In this document: piece after piece, positions 12,100 to 24,200 of the stretch
Layout: each line of letters begins with the position of its first letter
Position numbering within the stretch: position 1 is the first letter of the stretch
Assembly: GCA_030770545.1 (NCBI GenBank)
Contig: CM061105.1
Coordinates: forward strand, 3,269,001 to 3,333,000
Length of the DNA: 64,000 nt
Direction of reading: 5' to 3'
From: Macropodus opercularis
Taxonomy: Eukaryota; Chordata; Actinopteri; Anabantiformes; Osphronemidae
Program-made: the position numbers and the translations under genes
The notes under the pieces: model-generated
Database searches by the model: none
What the model was told of the DNA's origin: nothing
What the model saw: the letters and a program-made list of their open reading frames with translations, nothing else

Positions 12100-13152
12100 T
12101 GGGATGTATTTTTTTTAAAACTTAGAATAAATGATGATAGAGTTGATAGTTCAGGTATGATCGCTAATGTAGATAAAGGCATATCTACTAAGCATACTAC
12201 AAAAAAAAAAAGGATTTCTGCCAGGACAGTTTCTATGAAATCATGTGACAAGAGAGCCCACCCCTATAACTGACTTGCTCTTCAGATTCTTGAAAGCAGG
12301 AGCACAGGTAAGAACACTCTGAAACTGGAATAAATAATATTTGTATTTAAAACAGCAAAACAGTAATGTGTTTTTAAAAAAAATGTAGTACAGTAGACAT
12401 GTACATACAGAGAGAAAAGATTATTAAACCTTTGGGACCTGAATGGGACTGTTCCCATTGTTGTAACAAACTCTACAGAAGGTTTAAATTTAGGTTTTCT
12501 ATTTGATTCTCTGGCCAGGAATTCAAAATGTTAAGATTTAAGGTACTTTTGACACAGTAAGTAAAAAAAAGGGGTGAGAAGTAAGTTATAGTATATTAAA
12601 AAGTAAAATAGTTATGGTAAGATGTATATATTATGTACTTGACTTGACCTTTGCAGAGGCCATGTTCTTCAGTTGCAATGATCCATTTGTTTCCATTCAC
12701 TGCTCTGTCTATTGTTTAACTTTTCTCACTTCTGCTTTAGGACACCACATATGTTTTTTTGAATAGAATTGATAGTTCAGGTATGATAGCTAATGTAAAT
12801 ACAGTGACATACTGCAAGGAAAAAGGATTTGCCAGGACAATTTCTATGAAATCATGTGAACATAAAGCCCATCCCTTTAACTGACTTGCCTGTTCAGATT
12901 CCTGAAAGCAGGAACACAGGTAAGAACACGCTGAAACTGGAATAATCATTTGTATTTATCATCTAACAACGCTGACAACAGTTCTCAAAACTTCTCAGAA
13001 AACAGCAATGTGTTTTTAATGCGTTGTAATTTGATTTTCTGGCCAGAAGTTCAAAATGTTAAGATTTAAGCTATTTTCACACAGTAAGTAAAAAAAGCGA
13101 TGAAGTAAGTGACAGTATGTACACAGTATATGTACTTGACTTTCCTTTGCAG
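12100..13152. repeat. Diverged tandem duplication upstream of the P-loop GTPase locus
   Basis: Two related copies lie side by side, about 12100-12660 and about 12745-13152, offset by roughly 630 bases. Shared blocks in the same order include TTGATAGTTCAGGTATGAT, TTTCTATGAAATCATGTG, CACAGGTAAGAACAC, TTCAAAATGTTAAGATTTAA and CCTTTGCAGAGG. The copies have many substitutions and indels. In each copy a CACAG|GTAAGAAC sequence resembles a splice donor and CTTTGCAG|AGG resembles an acceptor. They may be duplicated 5' noncoding exons of the downstream gene, but I can only infer this. Confidence 0.7.
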
Positions 13153-13739
13153 AGGTGTAGCATAACTAGCAGCAGAGTTAAAAGTTGCTTACTTCAAATT
13201 TTGTGAAACTAAATCATCTGTGTGATTAAAATGGAGCACTGACATCACTTTCCTACATCGATGGTTTATTAGTATGATCTCAATGCTAACAATACTGAGA
13301 GATTAAAATAATAATAATATACAGTAAACTTACATTACTATTTGTATTCTTTTTCTCATGCACAGTAGAAAGCAAATGAAGAACTTTATTGTATGTCCAC
13401 ACACACAATGGATGGAGTAAAAGAGTAGATAAGAGCAGGTCAGCAACAATCCAGGAGGTGGCGTACATATAATAAACTGCACAGACGTCTACAATTAGCT
13501 GAATAACTGAAAACTCAACAGATATTGGAAAGCAGAAACTGGTCATAAAACTAGAGTAGAACAATTTATTTTTAAATAGGGATTCTGTAAATCCATTTAA
13601 GTGTGTGTGTGTGTGTGTGTAATGATTTAAGGTGGCCTTCTTCTTACAGATCACTCCAAATACTTTTTTATGTTTCTGATGATCTCCAGACATCATCATA
13701 TTATTTTCATCTATACAGCTGTCTGCAATAGACATCGTC
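13153..13739. other. Region just upstream of the P-loop GTPase start
   Basis: AT-rich DNA with a (GT)10 tract at 13601-13620. Several acceptor-like CAG and TAG sites lie shortly before the start codon at 13740, so an upstream 5' UTR exon is possible. A long minus-strand open frame here (13286-13828) is not convincing as a gene. Confidence 0.3.
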
Positions 13740-15302
13740 ATGGCCACAGCGTGAGTACAATTATAACTAATCAAGTGAATTTGAGCCCTGATAAATGTTA
13801 TAGAATATCTTGGAATATCGTGGATCAATCAGTGTTGGTTAAATGTTTTTCAAACATTTTTCAACTTCACTGTACACTGTTTTAACAAATAATATATATC
13901 CATTCAATTTGTTTTTTTATTAATTTGATACTTTTTCAGCAGTAGCAATTCTTCAAAACAAAAGGACATCCTCGCTAAAAGTTTTGAGATCTCTCCAGGA
14001 TCTCCTACTGTCTATCAGATTGGAACACAGAATCAAAACTTTAGAACGGTGACAAGAAAGACTGTTGGTGAAAAAGACCCAAACAGGAAAAACAAAACCA
14101 TTTTACTAGTGGGAGAAACTGGATCAGGGAAATCTACTCTGATCAATGTTCTGCTGAACTACACCATGGGAGTGAAGTTTGAGGACAATGTCTGGTTTGA
14201 GATCGTAGAGGATGACAAGAGAAATCACACAGACAGTCAGATGTCAGATGTGATCGTGTACGAGATATTTGGCTTTGAAGATCAAACTTTTCCCTACTCT
14301 TTTACCATCATCGACACTCCTGGGTACGAAAGCGCCAGAGGGATCGAACATGATCTCCTCATCAGCCAAAAATTATCGGACCTTCTCAGGTCAGAGAATG
14401 GTATTCATGAACTTCATGCAGTGTGTCTGGTGCTAAAGGCGAGTGACAGAAAACTGAGTTATCAAGTGAGGTACAACTTTGATTCACTGTTGTCTCTGTT
14501 TGGAGAAGACATAGAAAACAGGACTGTAGTGGTGATAACACACTCAGGTGGAAAAACAACCACAAACGTCTTAAAAGCCATCAAAAATAAAAACTTTAAA
14601 TGTGCAGTAAATGACAACAATGAGCCTGTTTGCTTCCAGTTTGAAAACTGTCAGCGTGAACAGAGAACAGACAAAACCATAAAAGCTTTACAAAATGCCT
14701 GGGATCTAACAAAGAAAGGACTGGATCAGTTCACATGCTTCTTAGGCAAATCTGGAAAGGCCTCTCAAAATCTAAAACCAAATATAACAAACTTGAATGT
14801 ACACATCAGGCTGACGGCTTGTGTTCACAACCTCCAAGAAAGACTTAAGCTAGTAGACCTTCAACAGCAAAAACTGCAACAGACTCAAGAAGTGCTAAAG
14901 AAGTATGAAGAACAGAAGGAGAACGATGAAGAGTTGTTTGTGGACATTGATGAGGTCTATAAAGTTAAAGAAACCATTAAAGGTGGGAAGTGGTGGCTGC
15001 TGTTCTCCAACCAAGCTGTCTGTTGTACTATATGTGAGGAGAACTGTCACTATCCTGGATGCACAAGAGCCCAAAGTCCTGCACACTGTGTGATCATGAG
15101 AAATGGTAAATGTACCTCATGTACCGGAAAATGTCCAGCATCAGCTCATGTTAAAGAAAACTGGAGATTTGTTTTCAATAAGAGGAGAGTTAACAAGTCT
15201 CTGACAGAAGTAAGAGAGACGTATGAAAAGGAAAGTTCAGAAAATGAGAGAAAAGTGACCCTCATGGAAACAGATGGAAGCTTTATCGGAACAGAAGAGT
15301 AA
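13740..15302 (+). CDS. AIG1/GIMAP-like P-loop GTPase, unit 1 (frameshifted before its coiled-coil tail)
   Basis: A short first exon, 13740-13750 (ATGGCCACAGC before GTGAGT), joins in phase to a large exon from 13940 (TTTTTCAG acceptor). The frame runs to a stop at 15300-15302, giving 457 aa. Residues 62-70 are the Walker A/G1 motif GETGSGKST, and IIDTPGYESARG is the G3 switch region. At the G4 position, about residue 206, the sequence reads THSGG rather than N/TKxD. At about residues 364-402 there is a module with nine cysteines (CCTICEENCHYPGC ... CTSCTGKCP). Fold and motif order fit the AIG1/GIMAP-septin group of GTPases. The G domain may bind guanine nucleotide and self-associate on membranes, as known for GIMAPs; the true role is unknown. 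The frame breaks about 30 bases before the stop, and the homologous tail continues in another frame at about 15274-15498. Unit 2 follows immediately. Confidence 0.8.
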
Positions 15303-15498
15303 GCTTTTGGAAGAGTCATGCCAACACATTGTTACTCTGGAGGAGATTGCTCTGAAAGGTCATTCTCTGTCCACTCACATCCACCTGGACTATTTGAGTG
15401 AGAAGATGAGGGAGACTGGACACACGATAAGGCTCCAGGAACTAGAGAAGATAAGGAGTCTGATGGATGACACAATCAGAGCAGTGCTGCATCACAGG
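15271..15498 (+). pseudogene. Out-of-frame coiled-coil tail of unit 1, ending at a splice donor
   Basis: This open stretch encodes MEALSEQKSKLLEESCQ ... LEKIRSLMDDTIRAVLHHR. It is clearly homologous to the C-terminal tail of unit 2 (KKNQLLEESYQ ... KLEEMRSKR), but it lies in a different frame from the GTPase part of unit 1. It ends at CACAG|GTATAT, a reasonable donor in codon phase 2. The unit 2 exon begins after GTGCAG| at 15724 with a base that completes the codon, so the tail could splice into unit 2. It is coding only if the frameshift is a sequence error or is bypassed. Confidence 0.6.
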
Positions 15499-15723
15499 TA
15501 TATTCGATTTACAGCATTTAGAATGATAATGCACTAGATGTCATTTGTATAGAAAATATCTTTTCATTGCACTGATGATCAACGTAGTCTGTTATGTTGC
15601 TGTAATGTTAAACTACAAGTAAACTACAAGTCCTATAGCAAAATGTGAGATGCTAATAATGAGAGAAAATTGTACTAGTTATGTCTAAGTGTGTATTCAA
15701 TAAATTCTCTACTTTTTGTGCAG

Positions 15724-17278
15724 GTTCATAAACACCTCAGAATATAGTGACATCATCTCCACAAGTTCTCTGATGCGTTCAGGTTCTCCTGCTGTCTACC
15801 AGCTGACACCAACAATTGAGAACATTGGAACTTTGACAAGAAAGGCTGTTGGTAAGAAAGATCAATGGCAGAAACATAAAGCCATTTTATTAGTGGGAGA
15901 AACAGGAGCAGGAAAATCTTCTCTGATCAACACCCTGCTGAACTACACTATGGGAGTGACTTTTGAAGACAACATCTGGTTTGAGGTCGTAGAGAGAGAG
16001 AAAAGACGCAAGTCCAGGAGTCAGACGTTAGACGTGGTCGTATACGAGATCTTCGGTTTTAAAGGTCCAACTCTGCCCTACTCTCTGACCATCATCGATA
16101 CACCTGGGTATGGAAGCACAGAAGGGATTGAAAGTGATCTCCACATCAGGCAAAGATTACTGGATTTGTTTTGCTCAGAGGCTGGTGTTCATGAACTTCA
16201 TGCAGTGTGTCTAGTGCTAAAGGCCAGTGACAATAAAGTGACTGACCAATTTAGATACATCATTGATTCAGTAACGTCTCTGTTTGGAAAAAACATGAAG
16301 GAAAACATTGTACCTTTGATCACACACTCAAATGGAACAACACCTAATGATGCTCTACAAGCACTTGAAGATGCAAATATTATATGTGTGGAAAATGAGG
16401 AGAATCTGCCAGTTCACTTCCTGTTTGATAACACACAGACTACAGAGAGGACAGAGACAAACAACGCAAGTTTAAAAAATGCATGGGACAATACAGAGAG
16501 AGCAGTTAGTGCATTCACAGACTACGTGGAAAGCTGTAGCCCTCAAATGCTAATAACAACAGTTGAAGTACTGAAATCACGCATCGCAATAGCAGCATGC
16601 ATCAACAACCTGCAAGAGAGAATCGTGCTTATAGATCTAAAACAAAACGAGATCCAAGAGACAAAAGACGCTCTAAATAAAAATGAACAAAACATAAAGG
16701 ACAATGTTAATTTCATCATAACAGTTGATGAGCCCTACAAAGATAAACAATCTATTAGTAGTGGGTTGTGGGGGTTGATACTTTACCAAGGAGCTGTTTG
16801 CTGCACCGTCTGTAAGGAGAACTGTCACTATCCTGGATGCACAATGGCCTGGTATCCAGGACAATGTAAAGTCATGACAAATGGTCGCTGCACTGTTTGT
16901 AGCGGTAAGTGTCCTGCATCAGATCATGTAAAAGAGAGTTGGAAATACGTTACCAAGAAAAGGAAAGTTCACAAAACCCTCGATGATGTAAAGCTGAAAT
17001 ACGATCAGAACAAAACTGAAAAAGAAAAAAAATTGAGCCTTTTGGAAAATCTGGAAAAGGAAATGAATGATTTGACCTCAAAGAAGAATCAGCTCCTTGA
17101 AGAGTCGTACCAACTCGTTGTCAGACTGGAACAGATCGCTCTGAACGTTGATTCTCTGTCCACTCATGTTCACCTGGATGTCCTGATTGAGAAGATGAAG
17201 GAGACAGGAGAAGCTGAGAAGGTCCAAAAGCTGGAGGAGATGAGGAGTAAAAGGGCTATAACAGCCATAGCATACTGA
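15724..17278 (+). CDS. AIG1/GIMAP-like P-loop GTPase, unit 2
   Basis: One large exon encodes about 518 aa after the acceptor TTTTTGTGCAG at 15723 and ends in TGA at 17276-17278. It repeats the organisation of unit 1: a lead (SGSPAVYQLTP ... TLTRKAVG), the G1 motif GETGAGKSS, the G3 motif IIDTPGYGSTEG, a G4-position THSNG, and a nine-cysteine module (CCTVCKENCHYPGC, GQC, CTVCSGKCPASDHV). A charged coiled-coil tail follows. No separate ATG exon is seen before it. The first internal ATG is near 15770, only about 0.25 kb after unit 1, so this exon is probably the second half of one two-unit gene. If it were translated alone, the internal ATG would still keep the whole GTPase domain. No lesion is seen in this unit. 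Teleosts are known to carry expanded families of such genes; I cannot assign a gene name. Confidence 0.82.
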
Positions 17279-20200
17279 TACACACTAGCACACTAAACAG
17301 CAACAGCAAAGTCCTAATTACTGGTTGAGGGCTGCTGATGTATCAACGTATCAATTTTAATGGCAGCATTTGACTAAGAATATATGTATTTTATAGTGAT
17401 TGTGCACTTGATAACGTTGACTCAGTTTTATTATATGCTTTAATCGTTTATGTAACTATGTTTACACTTGCTATTGTCTTTTAGTGATGAAACACACAAA
17501 TGATAATGATGTTAATGGGATAAGTGATGTTTTTATGATGATACTGGTTTGTGTTACTACTGTTATGTTCTGGAGTAAAAACAGTCCAATTCTATGGTGT
17601 CTTGAAAAGGACAGCAAGAACTGAGGATTTTTCTTTACTCTGACATTTATTTCTTTTGTTTTTGAATTTGTCTTTTTAAAATAAGTTGTATTCACTTTAA
17701 ATTGTCCTTTTTGTTCTCACATGTATCTATAATCTGTTATATTATAAGGGTGTTTTCCTCAGTCTTGGAAGTGTTTTGTGAAGCACCATCTCTTTGTGAA
17801 AATATTTCCACCATTTAAGTCACTGAAGAAGCCCTGGAAACTGTTTTTGCTAGTTTTGGAGGACCTATCTTGTAGCTGGTCCTTTACGGAATTGCCCCAA
17901 GAATTACTCAAGAACAACTGAAAGGACTGCCAGTGGACCTAGAAAGCCTATGACAATGAACTGTCAAAATGGAGGGAAGGGTTTTGATTTAGCAAGATTT
18001 ACACATATTACAATACATATTACAATAAGAATAAAACATGTCTCAGAATGTGAGTCAGGGGCAACTGTAGAGTTAAGAGCCCCCATCTGCATGTGCAGTG
18101 AGTCTCTGTTGAACTCTTCACTTGTTTTTTGTTCCCTTGTATAAAGTCATTATTAAAATGCTCTGTTGTCAAGTCAGTCTGTCTTGTATTGCGTTTGCGT
18201 CCACTCATTAGTTCTCAGTTTTAGTCTTAGCCAGTCTTTCCAGCTCCAGTATCCAGCAGTCTCAGTCCTGTCATAGTCATAGTCATGATCTGTAACAGAA
18301 ACATAAACTTATCAGGGGTAATGGAAGGCAGGCTTGCATCATTACACGCTTTTAAGACATTGCCGATATCGATATATACAGATGCATCTAAAGACCCAGA
18401 AACAATTTGTTTCTTGCCTTAAGCAGTGAATTTCAGTTTTTGAATCTTTCTTGCATTTTCTTTTTACTTGTATCTAATTATTAACTGTTTAAGCAGTGTA
18501 TTATATGTTATATTTTAATTCCTTTCTGTGTATATCCTGGTTTGGCCTCTCTCACACAGTGTGATAGCCAGATCATTAAATGACATGAACTATGTCCGTA
18601 CTTTTGTTGTTCTTGTTCTATTGACTTTTAGGGTGCATCATAAATCTGTTATCTCCTTGTTTCTTTTTACACTCACAAATTTGCTTATTATACATATAAG
18701 CTCCACACATAAACCTCACCTGGATGACAGTGAAGCGACTGTGCTTTATCAACGCCACCTGAGAATAACAGTAACCTAGTTTAAAGGGGTACCTTACAAT
18801 GTGGTAACTAACAGCTGCTGTATAGCACAGTAATACTCAGTTACTCTTTTTTAAAATCTCTGGGGGGCCGTGGACTTACTTTGAGCTAAACTACAGCAGT
18901 TACTTGAGGTGTTTATAACTGTACCATGACAGACTCACACTCATGATTTAATTTACTGTATACATACATAAACCAATTCCTTCTTGTTACTGATTCATTT
19001 GGGATTATGAAGTGATGGACATTTGGCTAGAGGTGATACAGTTCACAGAGGCATTAACGATTTGTTTGAAGTTCCTTTAAACTAATTCCTTCTGTATCCA
19101 AGAGAGGGCAGCAGATGCTTGTAGATGAAGAGATCAAATATGCTTGAACCATTGGGCAATGTTCCAAGTATTTACTAAATGTCATCTGAAAACTCTCTCT
19201 TTTTATGTGGAAAAATTTAAAATGAAAATGATCTAACAATACTATTTTACAAAGAAAAATTAAAACGAAATTAATGGATAAACTAACATAACCAAACTAG
19301 CTGGGACATTATGTCCAGAGGCTATAACACCTGCAGCAGGTCTTTGGGGCTAGACCAGGCACGCTGATGCTATTATACACCCAACATTTATATTTTATAG
19401 GATGATCTAAAATATAAGAATCCTATATTAGATAATTAATCTGTGATAAATTACAAAAAGTTGTGACTACAGACCCTTTTGTGTGACTAACTTTGTGGTA
19501 AAGCAAATGTATACATGAACTTTATTAGAAATAATCCTAAATAATTCCTGTATTATAAATAAGCATACTGATGATTATTACCAGAATGTACATTAATGGG
19601 AAACAATACTTACTTTTAACTGTATTGAAATATTCTACAGGTCTACAGACAGCACCTTATTGCTACCATGGGTACTCAGATGACTCAGAAATACCTTTGC
19701 AGCACGCAGAAATGGAGTCTAAAACTCTGCTGTACAAGGAAGAAGCAACGTTTCCCTTCACTGACATCAGTAACTAATGTCAGAGCACAAAAGTCTGTCC
19801 AGAGAACCTTGGACTATAGAGGAAGAAAAGACAGATGGGAGCAAGTCAGAGAACATGCAAGCGAGCACACACACACGGATCCAGCCCACAAACTTTCACA
19901 AATGTTCTAGTGTATGCAAAGGCAGATGAATCAGTGCTTTGTGGTCGTGTCCCAGGGGGGGAACGCTGGCCACCCAGCTGGCTACTCTTGCTGCTGCTGC
20001 TACAGCTGTCACTCACAGACATTTTAATGGGAAACCTGTTGCGATTACGCGGTTATTAGTCAAGGACAATAGGAAATCACTCACATATGTGTAAAGACAT
20101 TGTTTCAGTAAATAACTGTTGTCAAATAACTACAAACTTTTCAGCAGGTTCTGCACTGTGTGGACATGACTGCTAAGTGCTAACACGTAGAAAATTAAGT

Positions 20201-20430
20201 GAATCATATACGTGGAAACAGCTAAATGTGCAATATTTGTCACGGGAGTGGGGTTGCTCTAATAACATTTACAAGTTTACCCTCACGTCACCTCTAGTGC
20301 CATCCGATCCCTCCTCAAACAGATCAGCGCTCTGGGGTTCGAACTCATCGCCGCCGCTGCGTGTGTGGGTTTGGGGTGCGGTAAAGGGGGGAACCGAGCG
20401 TGGGCGTGGCCCGCTAAGCGCAAATTTTGC
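17279..20430. other. Spacer between the P-loop GTPase locus and crispld1
   Basis: There is no supportable gene. The first part is likely 3' UTR of the GTPase locus; AATAAA hexamers occur near 18030. A CTCF-like CCAAGAGAGGGCAGCA lies at 19098-19113. From about 20280 the sequence becomes GC- and CpG-richer and leads into the presumed crispld1 promoter. Confidence 0.4.
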
Positions 20431-20503
20431 ATATAAGCGCAAAAATGAGCAAGCAAGTCCAGTACGCCCAGCAGCGCAGTGAGCGACCAAAGGAATTCGA
20501 CAG
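20281..20503 (+). promoter_or_regulatory. Probable crispld1 promoter with TATA-like box and noncoding first exon
   Basis: A CpG-rich stretch contains a TATA-like ATATAAG at about 20431-20437. It is followed by a candidate exon ending at 20503 in a GACAG|GTACTT donor. The coding exon of crispld1 is preceded by a good acceptor (TGTCTTTCAG, ending at 21214), so a 5' UTR exon must lie upstream, and this is the best candidate. An ATG at 20445 opens a short frame. Whether it is transcribed depends on where transcription starts. All of this is inference from position and motifs. Confidence 0.4.
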
Positions 20504-21253
20504 GTACTTACAAAGATTTCTGAAATCTCTGTCTTTCAGCGTGGACGCATGCAACGCTCTGAAAACAAACCCACTGCCTCTATGTGTGATGGAAGGAATT
20601 ACAGCTCCTCTGCACTGGAAAGCGGTCACTCTGCAGTAGTGTTAATCTAAAAGCGTTAAGGCATCAAGAATACTGCACGTGGACGATATTCTGATCACGT
20701 TTCCTGAATTTACAGGTAAATATTTTAGTATATGAATAAAAAAATGTGCATGTGCATGTGTACTCATGTGGCAAATGTATTGTATTAGGGTTTTTTATAG
20801 TATAATACATTGCTGCTAAAATCACAATGGAAGGAATTATGTGGTCAACTCATAATTCTCAAAAATGTTTTTGTATTGCAAACTAAAATGCTTGAAATCT
20901 GTGCTTATGTTTTGTGTCACTAGCAGTAACCTGCAGATGCAACCATACACTTTAACAATGACAGAGAATAGGTTTAAAGTAAGTTTACAATTTTGTAAAG
21001 GTGAACAAGTGCAGTCTGAGCTTGCAAAGAAGGGAGAGGTTTTATGGAGTGCTCTGAACAAACAGAGCAAATCTTCAAACTCAACCTCAAAGTGCTGTTC
21101 AGTGCCACCTGGGCTACATCAAAACCGATAAACAGTAGTGATATCAGGTATACTGCAGGTGGCTCAGCCGCCACTGAACATCACATCTGAAATAAACATG
21201 TCTGTGTCTTTCAGACAACAGAAACAATCCTTTATTTAGTAGTTTTCCCCGTC

Positions 21254-24200
21254 ATGAAGAGGTCTGTGCCTTACCCGGGCTGGTTTGGAGCAGCAAGCTT
21301 GTTCCTGTACTTGACACAGAGTGTCCTGGCCGTGGATCTCAAGAACTCCACACGGCTGGAGTCCATTTTGGACAAGTACAGGGAAAAGGACGAGGACTGG
21401 TGGAAGTCTAGGTCAAGAGGGAGGAGGGCCATCAGTGAGGGGGACATGCACCTCATTTTGGACCTTCACAACAAGCTGCGTGGGCAGGTCCACCCTCCTG
21501 CCTCCAACATGGAGTACATGGTAAGTCTTGAGGGCATACTGTAGGTAATTATGCCCAGCATGTCTTTGTGCCATTTGTATTAAGAAATCAATCCAGAGAT
21601 TAGCTGAACAGTTACAGTATAAGTAATAAGTATAAGTAATAAGTGAAAATTATTGGGAAAATGTGTTCTACTTAACCAATTGAAATCAGTGATACCAAGC
21701 TTTTCAGACCTTTCATCAGAAAGAAGACATGTTCATGATGTCTCCTCAGTGAGTTAACTCACTGGTGGAAAGTTTGCATTTGCATTGTCTGTCGGAAGGC
21801 ATTTAATAAAACTGATGGTCAGAGATGTTAGAAGTGGTTTTGGTTTTCACAGCTTTAAAGCAAAGACTGATTCTGAAATTCTGTTTGTTTTCTCTCTTGT
21901 ATGTTTGTTGTTAAAGAAAAAGAGAAAAAAACATTTATCATCACGAGTGAGGGTTATGGTGATAACATGAAAATGAAGTCTGGTCAAATTATGAAAGTTG
22001 AACCTTTAGTAGAGTGCATCTAGACAACTGACTTAAGAGGAACAAGAGCCAAAACCGCCGTCTGACTTCAGCCTCCAGCCTCCTGCTTACCCGCCCTCAC
22101 TGACCCTGGCCAAGATCCAGCTTTCACCCCCGCAGTGTTGTCCTGGCCTCTACCTCAACCACCCAAGCCTCCCTCCCTTCCCTCCCTTCCTGCACCTCCG
22201 TACTCTGTCACTCCATTTCTCCTGCTGACTCATTTTTAACTCTGCATTGCTCTTTGTGTCTTCATCACACAAGTTCAGACGCAGGCTCTCCTCACACTTT
22301 TCTACACTCTCCTCCAGTTTCACTTTCGCCTCCTCTCTCCCCATCCATCGCAGATCACCCCAACCTTGGCTAAGGCCAATGTTATCTTTTATTTAATCCT
22401 CTAGGCATCTTATATATTTATTTTATCTTATTTTTTGAAGCGCACGAGAGTAATGTAAATATATGTTATGTACACTGCCCTCGTATTTCTTTAGCAAGAT
22501 ATACTATTACTGATGATAATGATGTGGTAAGGCATGAGACTGATGAGGACTAAGTATTTGGTTTTTAGATTGCAGGATGGAGGCTGGCATGTACTGTAGC
22601 TTGGACTGGTGAAATTCGTTCAAACGCCATTCAGTCAATGACTGCAGAGCCTTGTTACATAAAATAAAGTATAACAATTTTGCCCAGAAGTTCTTCCTGA
22701 GAAATAGAGACGTCTTTAAAAGTTCCCAAAATCACAACCACATTCTACCCTGTGGGTTGAATTGTGAGCATTTATGTGGAGCATTTTGCATACCTTGAAT
22801 TACTAAAAAAACAATCTTTACTTCTTCTTCAGTGTTTTTCTTTTCAAAGATTTACTGTACTGCTCTAAGAAGTGCAAATCTTGCACCTGGTTCTTTAGCA
22901 CATGTGGTCTTGGCTCCTGGCTGGAAACTCTGTTCTGTGTTTGAAGAGGGTAATGCTCTTTGGAATGCGAGATTGGTGTGACTCCTCTCCGAAGGCTAAT
23001 AGGCAGTTCATCTTAATTTTTGTTGGGCTATTGAGGCTGAAGAATACCAAGAACATGGAGAGAATAATCAGCTTGAGATTGTTTTCAGTGAAATCTTTGT
23101 GCTGAACTTTCATTAGAGCCGGTTCCCCTGAATGAATTCAAACAAAACCTTTGACCTCTCCAAAGAAATGAAAAGAACTAAGAGTGTTTATTGTTTCTAT
23201 AAGAAATCTGTGTTGCACTGAATTGAAACGAATAAATATGAACCTTTTGATAATAATAAATTAAAAAAAACATAATCTGTAATCTTAAAAAGTACAGTAG
23301 TAAATTTTTAAAAATGCACGCAAACATACAGGAGTTTAGTGGTGGAATTCACCTGAATGTTGGTACCAGTCACAGTTGGATTGTGGCCAAACCGAAGGCT
23401 TGAAATATCACTTGAATGGTGTGCAGCGCCACAGTGACCGGGGGCGCCAGTGTACACAGTGTGTTAGTGTGAGCAAACATATGGAACACATTATGTTGGT
23501 CAATCAGAGTAGTTACAACTCCACACTTAGGCATTATCCTATTAGTTCTGACGTGTGATAGCCGTGAGGCAACTAAACAGTGTGGCACACTGGACTCGTT
23601 CTTCTCCCAACTCGACAGAGTAACTCAACAGTAAATCAACTGTGCCATAACATTTGTATGGTTCAGTTCTACAGCAATGGTCTGCTCTCCTACCTTTGTT
23701 TTTCCTGCTTCCCGTTAATAGTTTTCAGGTATTCTGACTTTAATTGGATTCATTTTTCTCAGGCTTTTACACCAAATATGGAATCAAGTCCCGAAACAGA
23801 GACTCTATTGTGTTTCTTTTTTGTGTTATGAGACCAGAACTTGCGCAACAAGCCGTGGAAACAACCACAATGAATTGGTGGCCATACCTTTCTGCCTTGC
23901 TTGCCTTATCTCTGTCATACTTGTTGAGTCAGTGAGTGTGTCTTTGTGTTTATGTTTAAGTTTTGGCTAAGCTATGTTACATTTGTGAGAGGCCCACAGC
24001 CTCTTAAAGTCAACATCAGGTTCTGTTTTAAGGTACAGTTACATATGTGTGGCTAAATTCATGTCATCCGACTTATTGAGTTTAACCTGGTGGTCAAGAG
24101 GGACTTACTCAACAAACTTCATCTCTCCGCTGAAAAAATATGGCTCTCAAGTGTGTGCATCCGTGTTTCTGTGGCAGGTTTGGGATTATGAGTTAGAGAG

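Noticed and set aside
13286..13828. Minus-strand 180-codon open frame upstream of the GTPase locus
   Set aside because: It overlaps the GTPase start exon and a GT microsatellite (giving a run of HTHTHTH), and shows no recognisable protein features.
15724..17278. Unit 2 as an independent gene starting at the TTG/TGTGCAG upstream of 15724
   Set aside because: The open frame begins inside a splice acceptor. No ATG exon or promoter space lies between the units, so the exon most likely continues a spliced transcript.
20177..20640. Overlapping open frames near the crispld1 promoter as a separate gene
   Set aside because: They are short, lie in CpG-rich DNA, have no domain, and are better explained as promoter and 5' UTR sequence.
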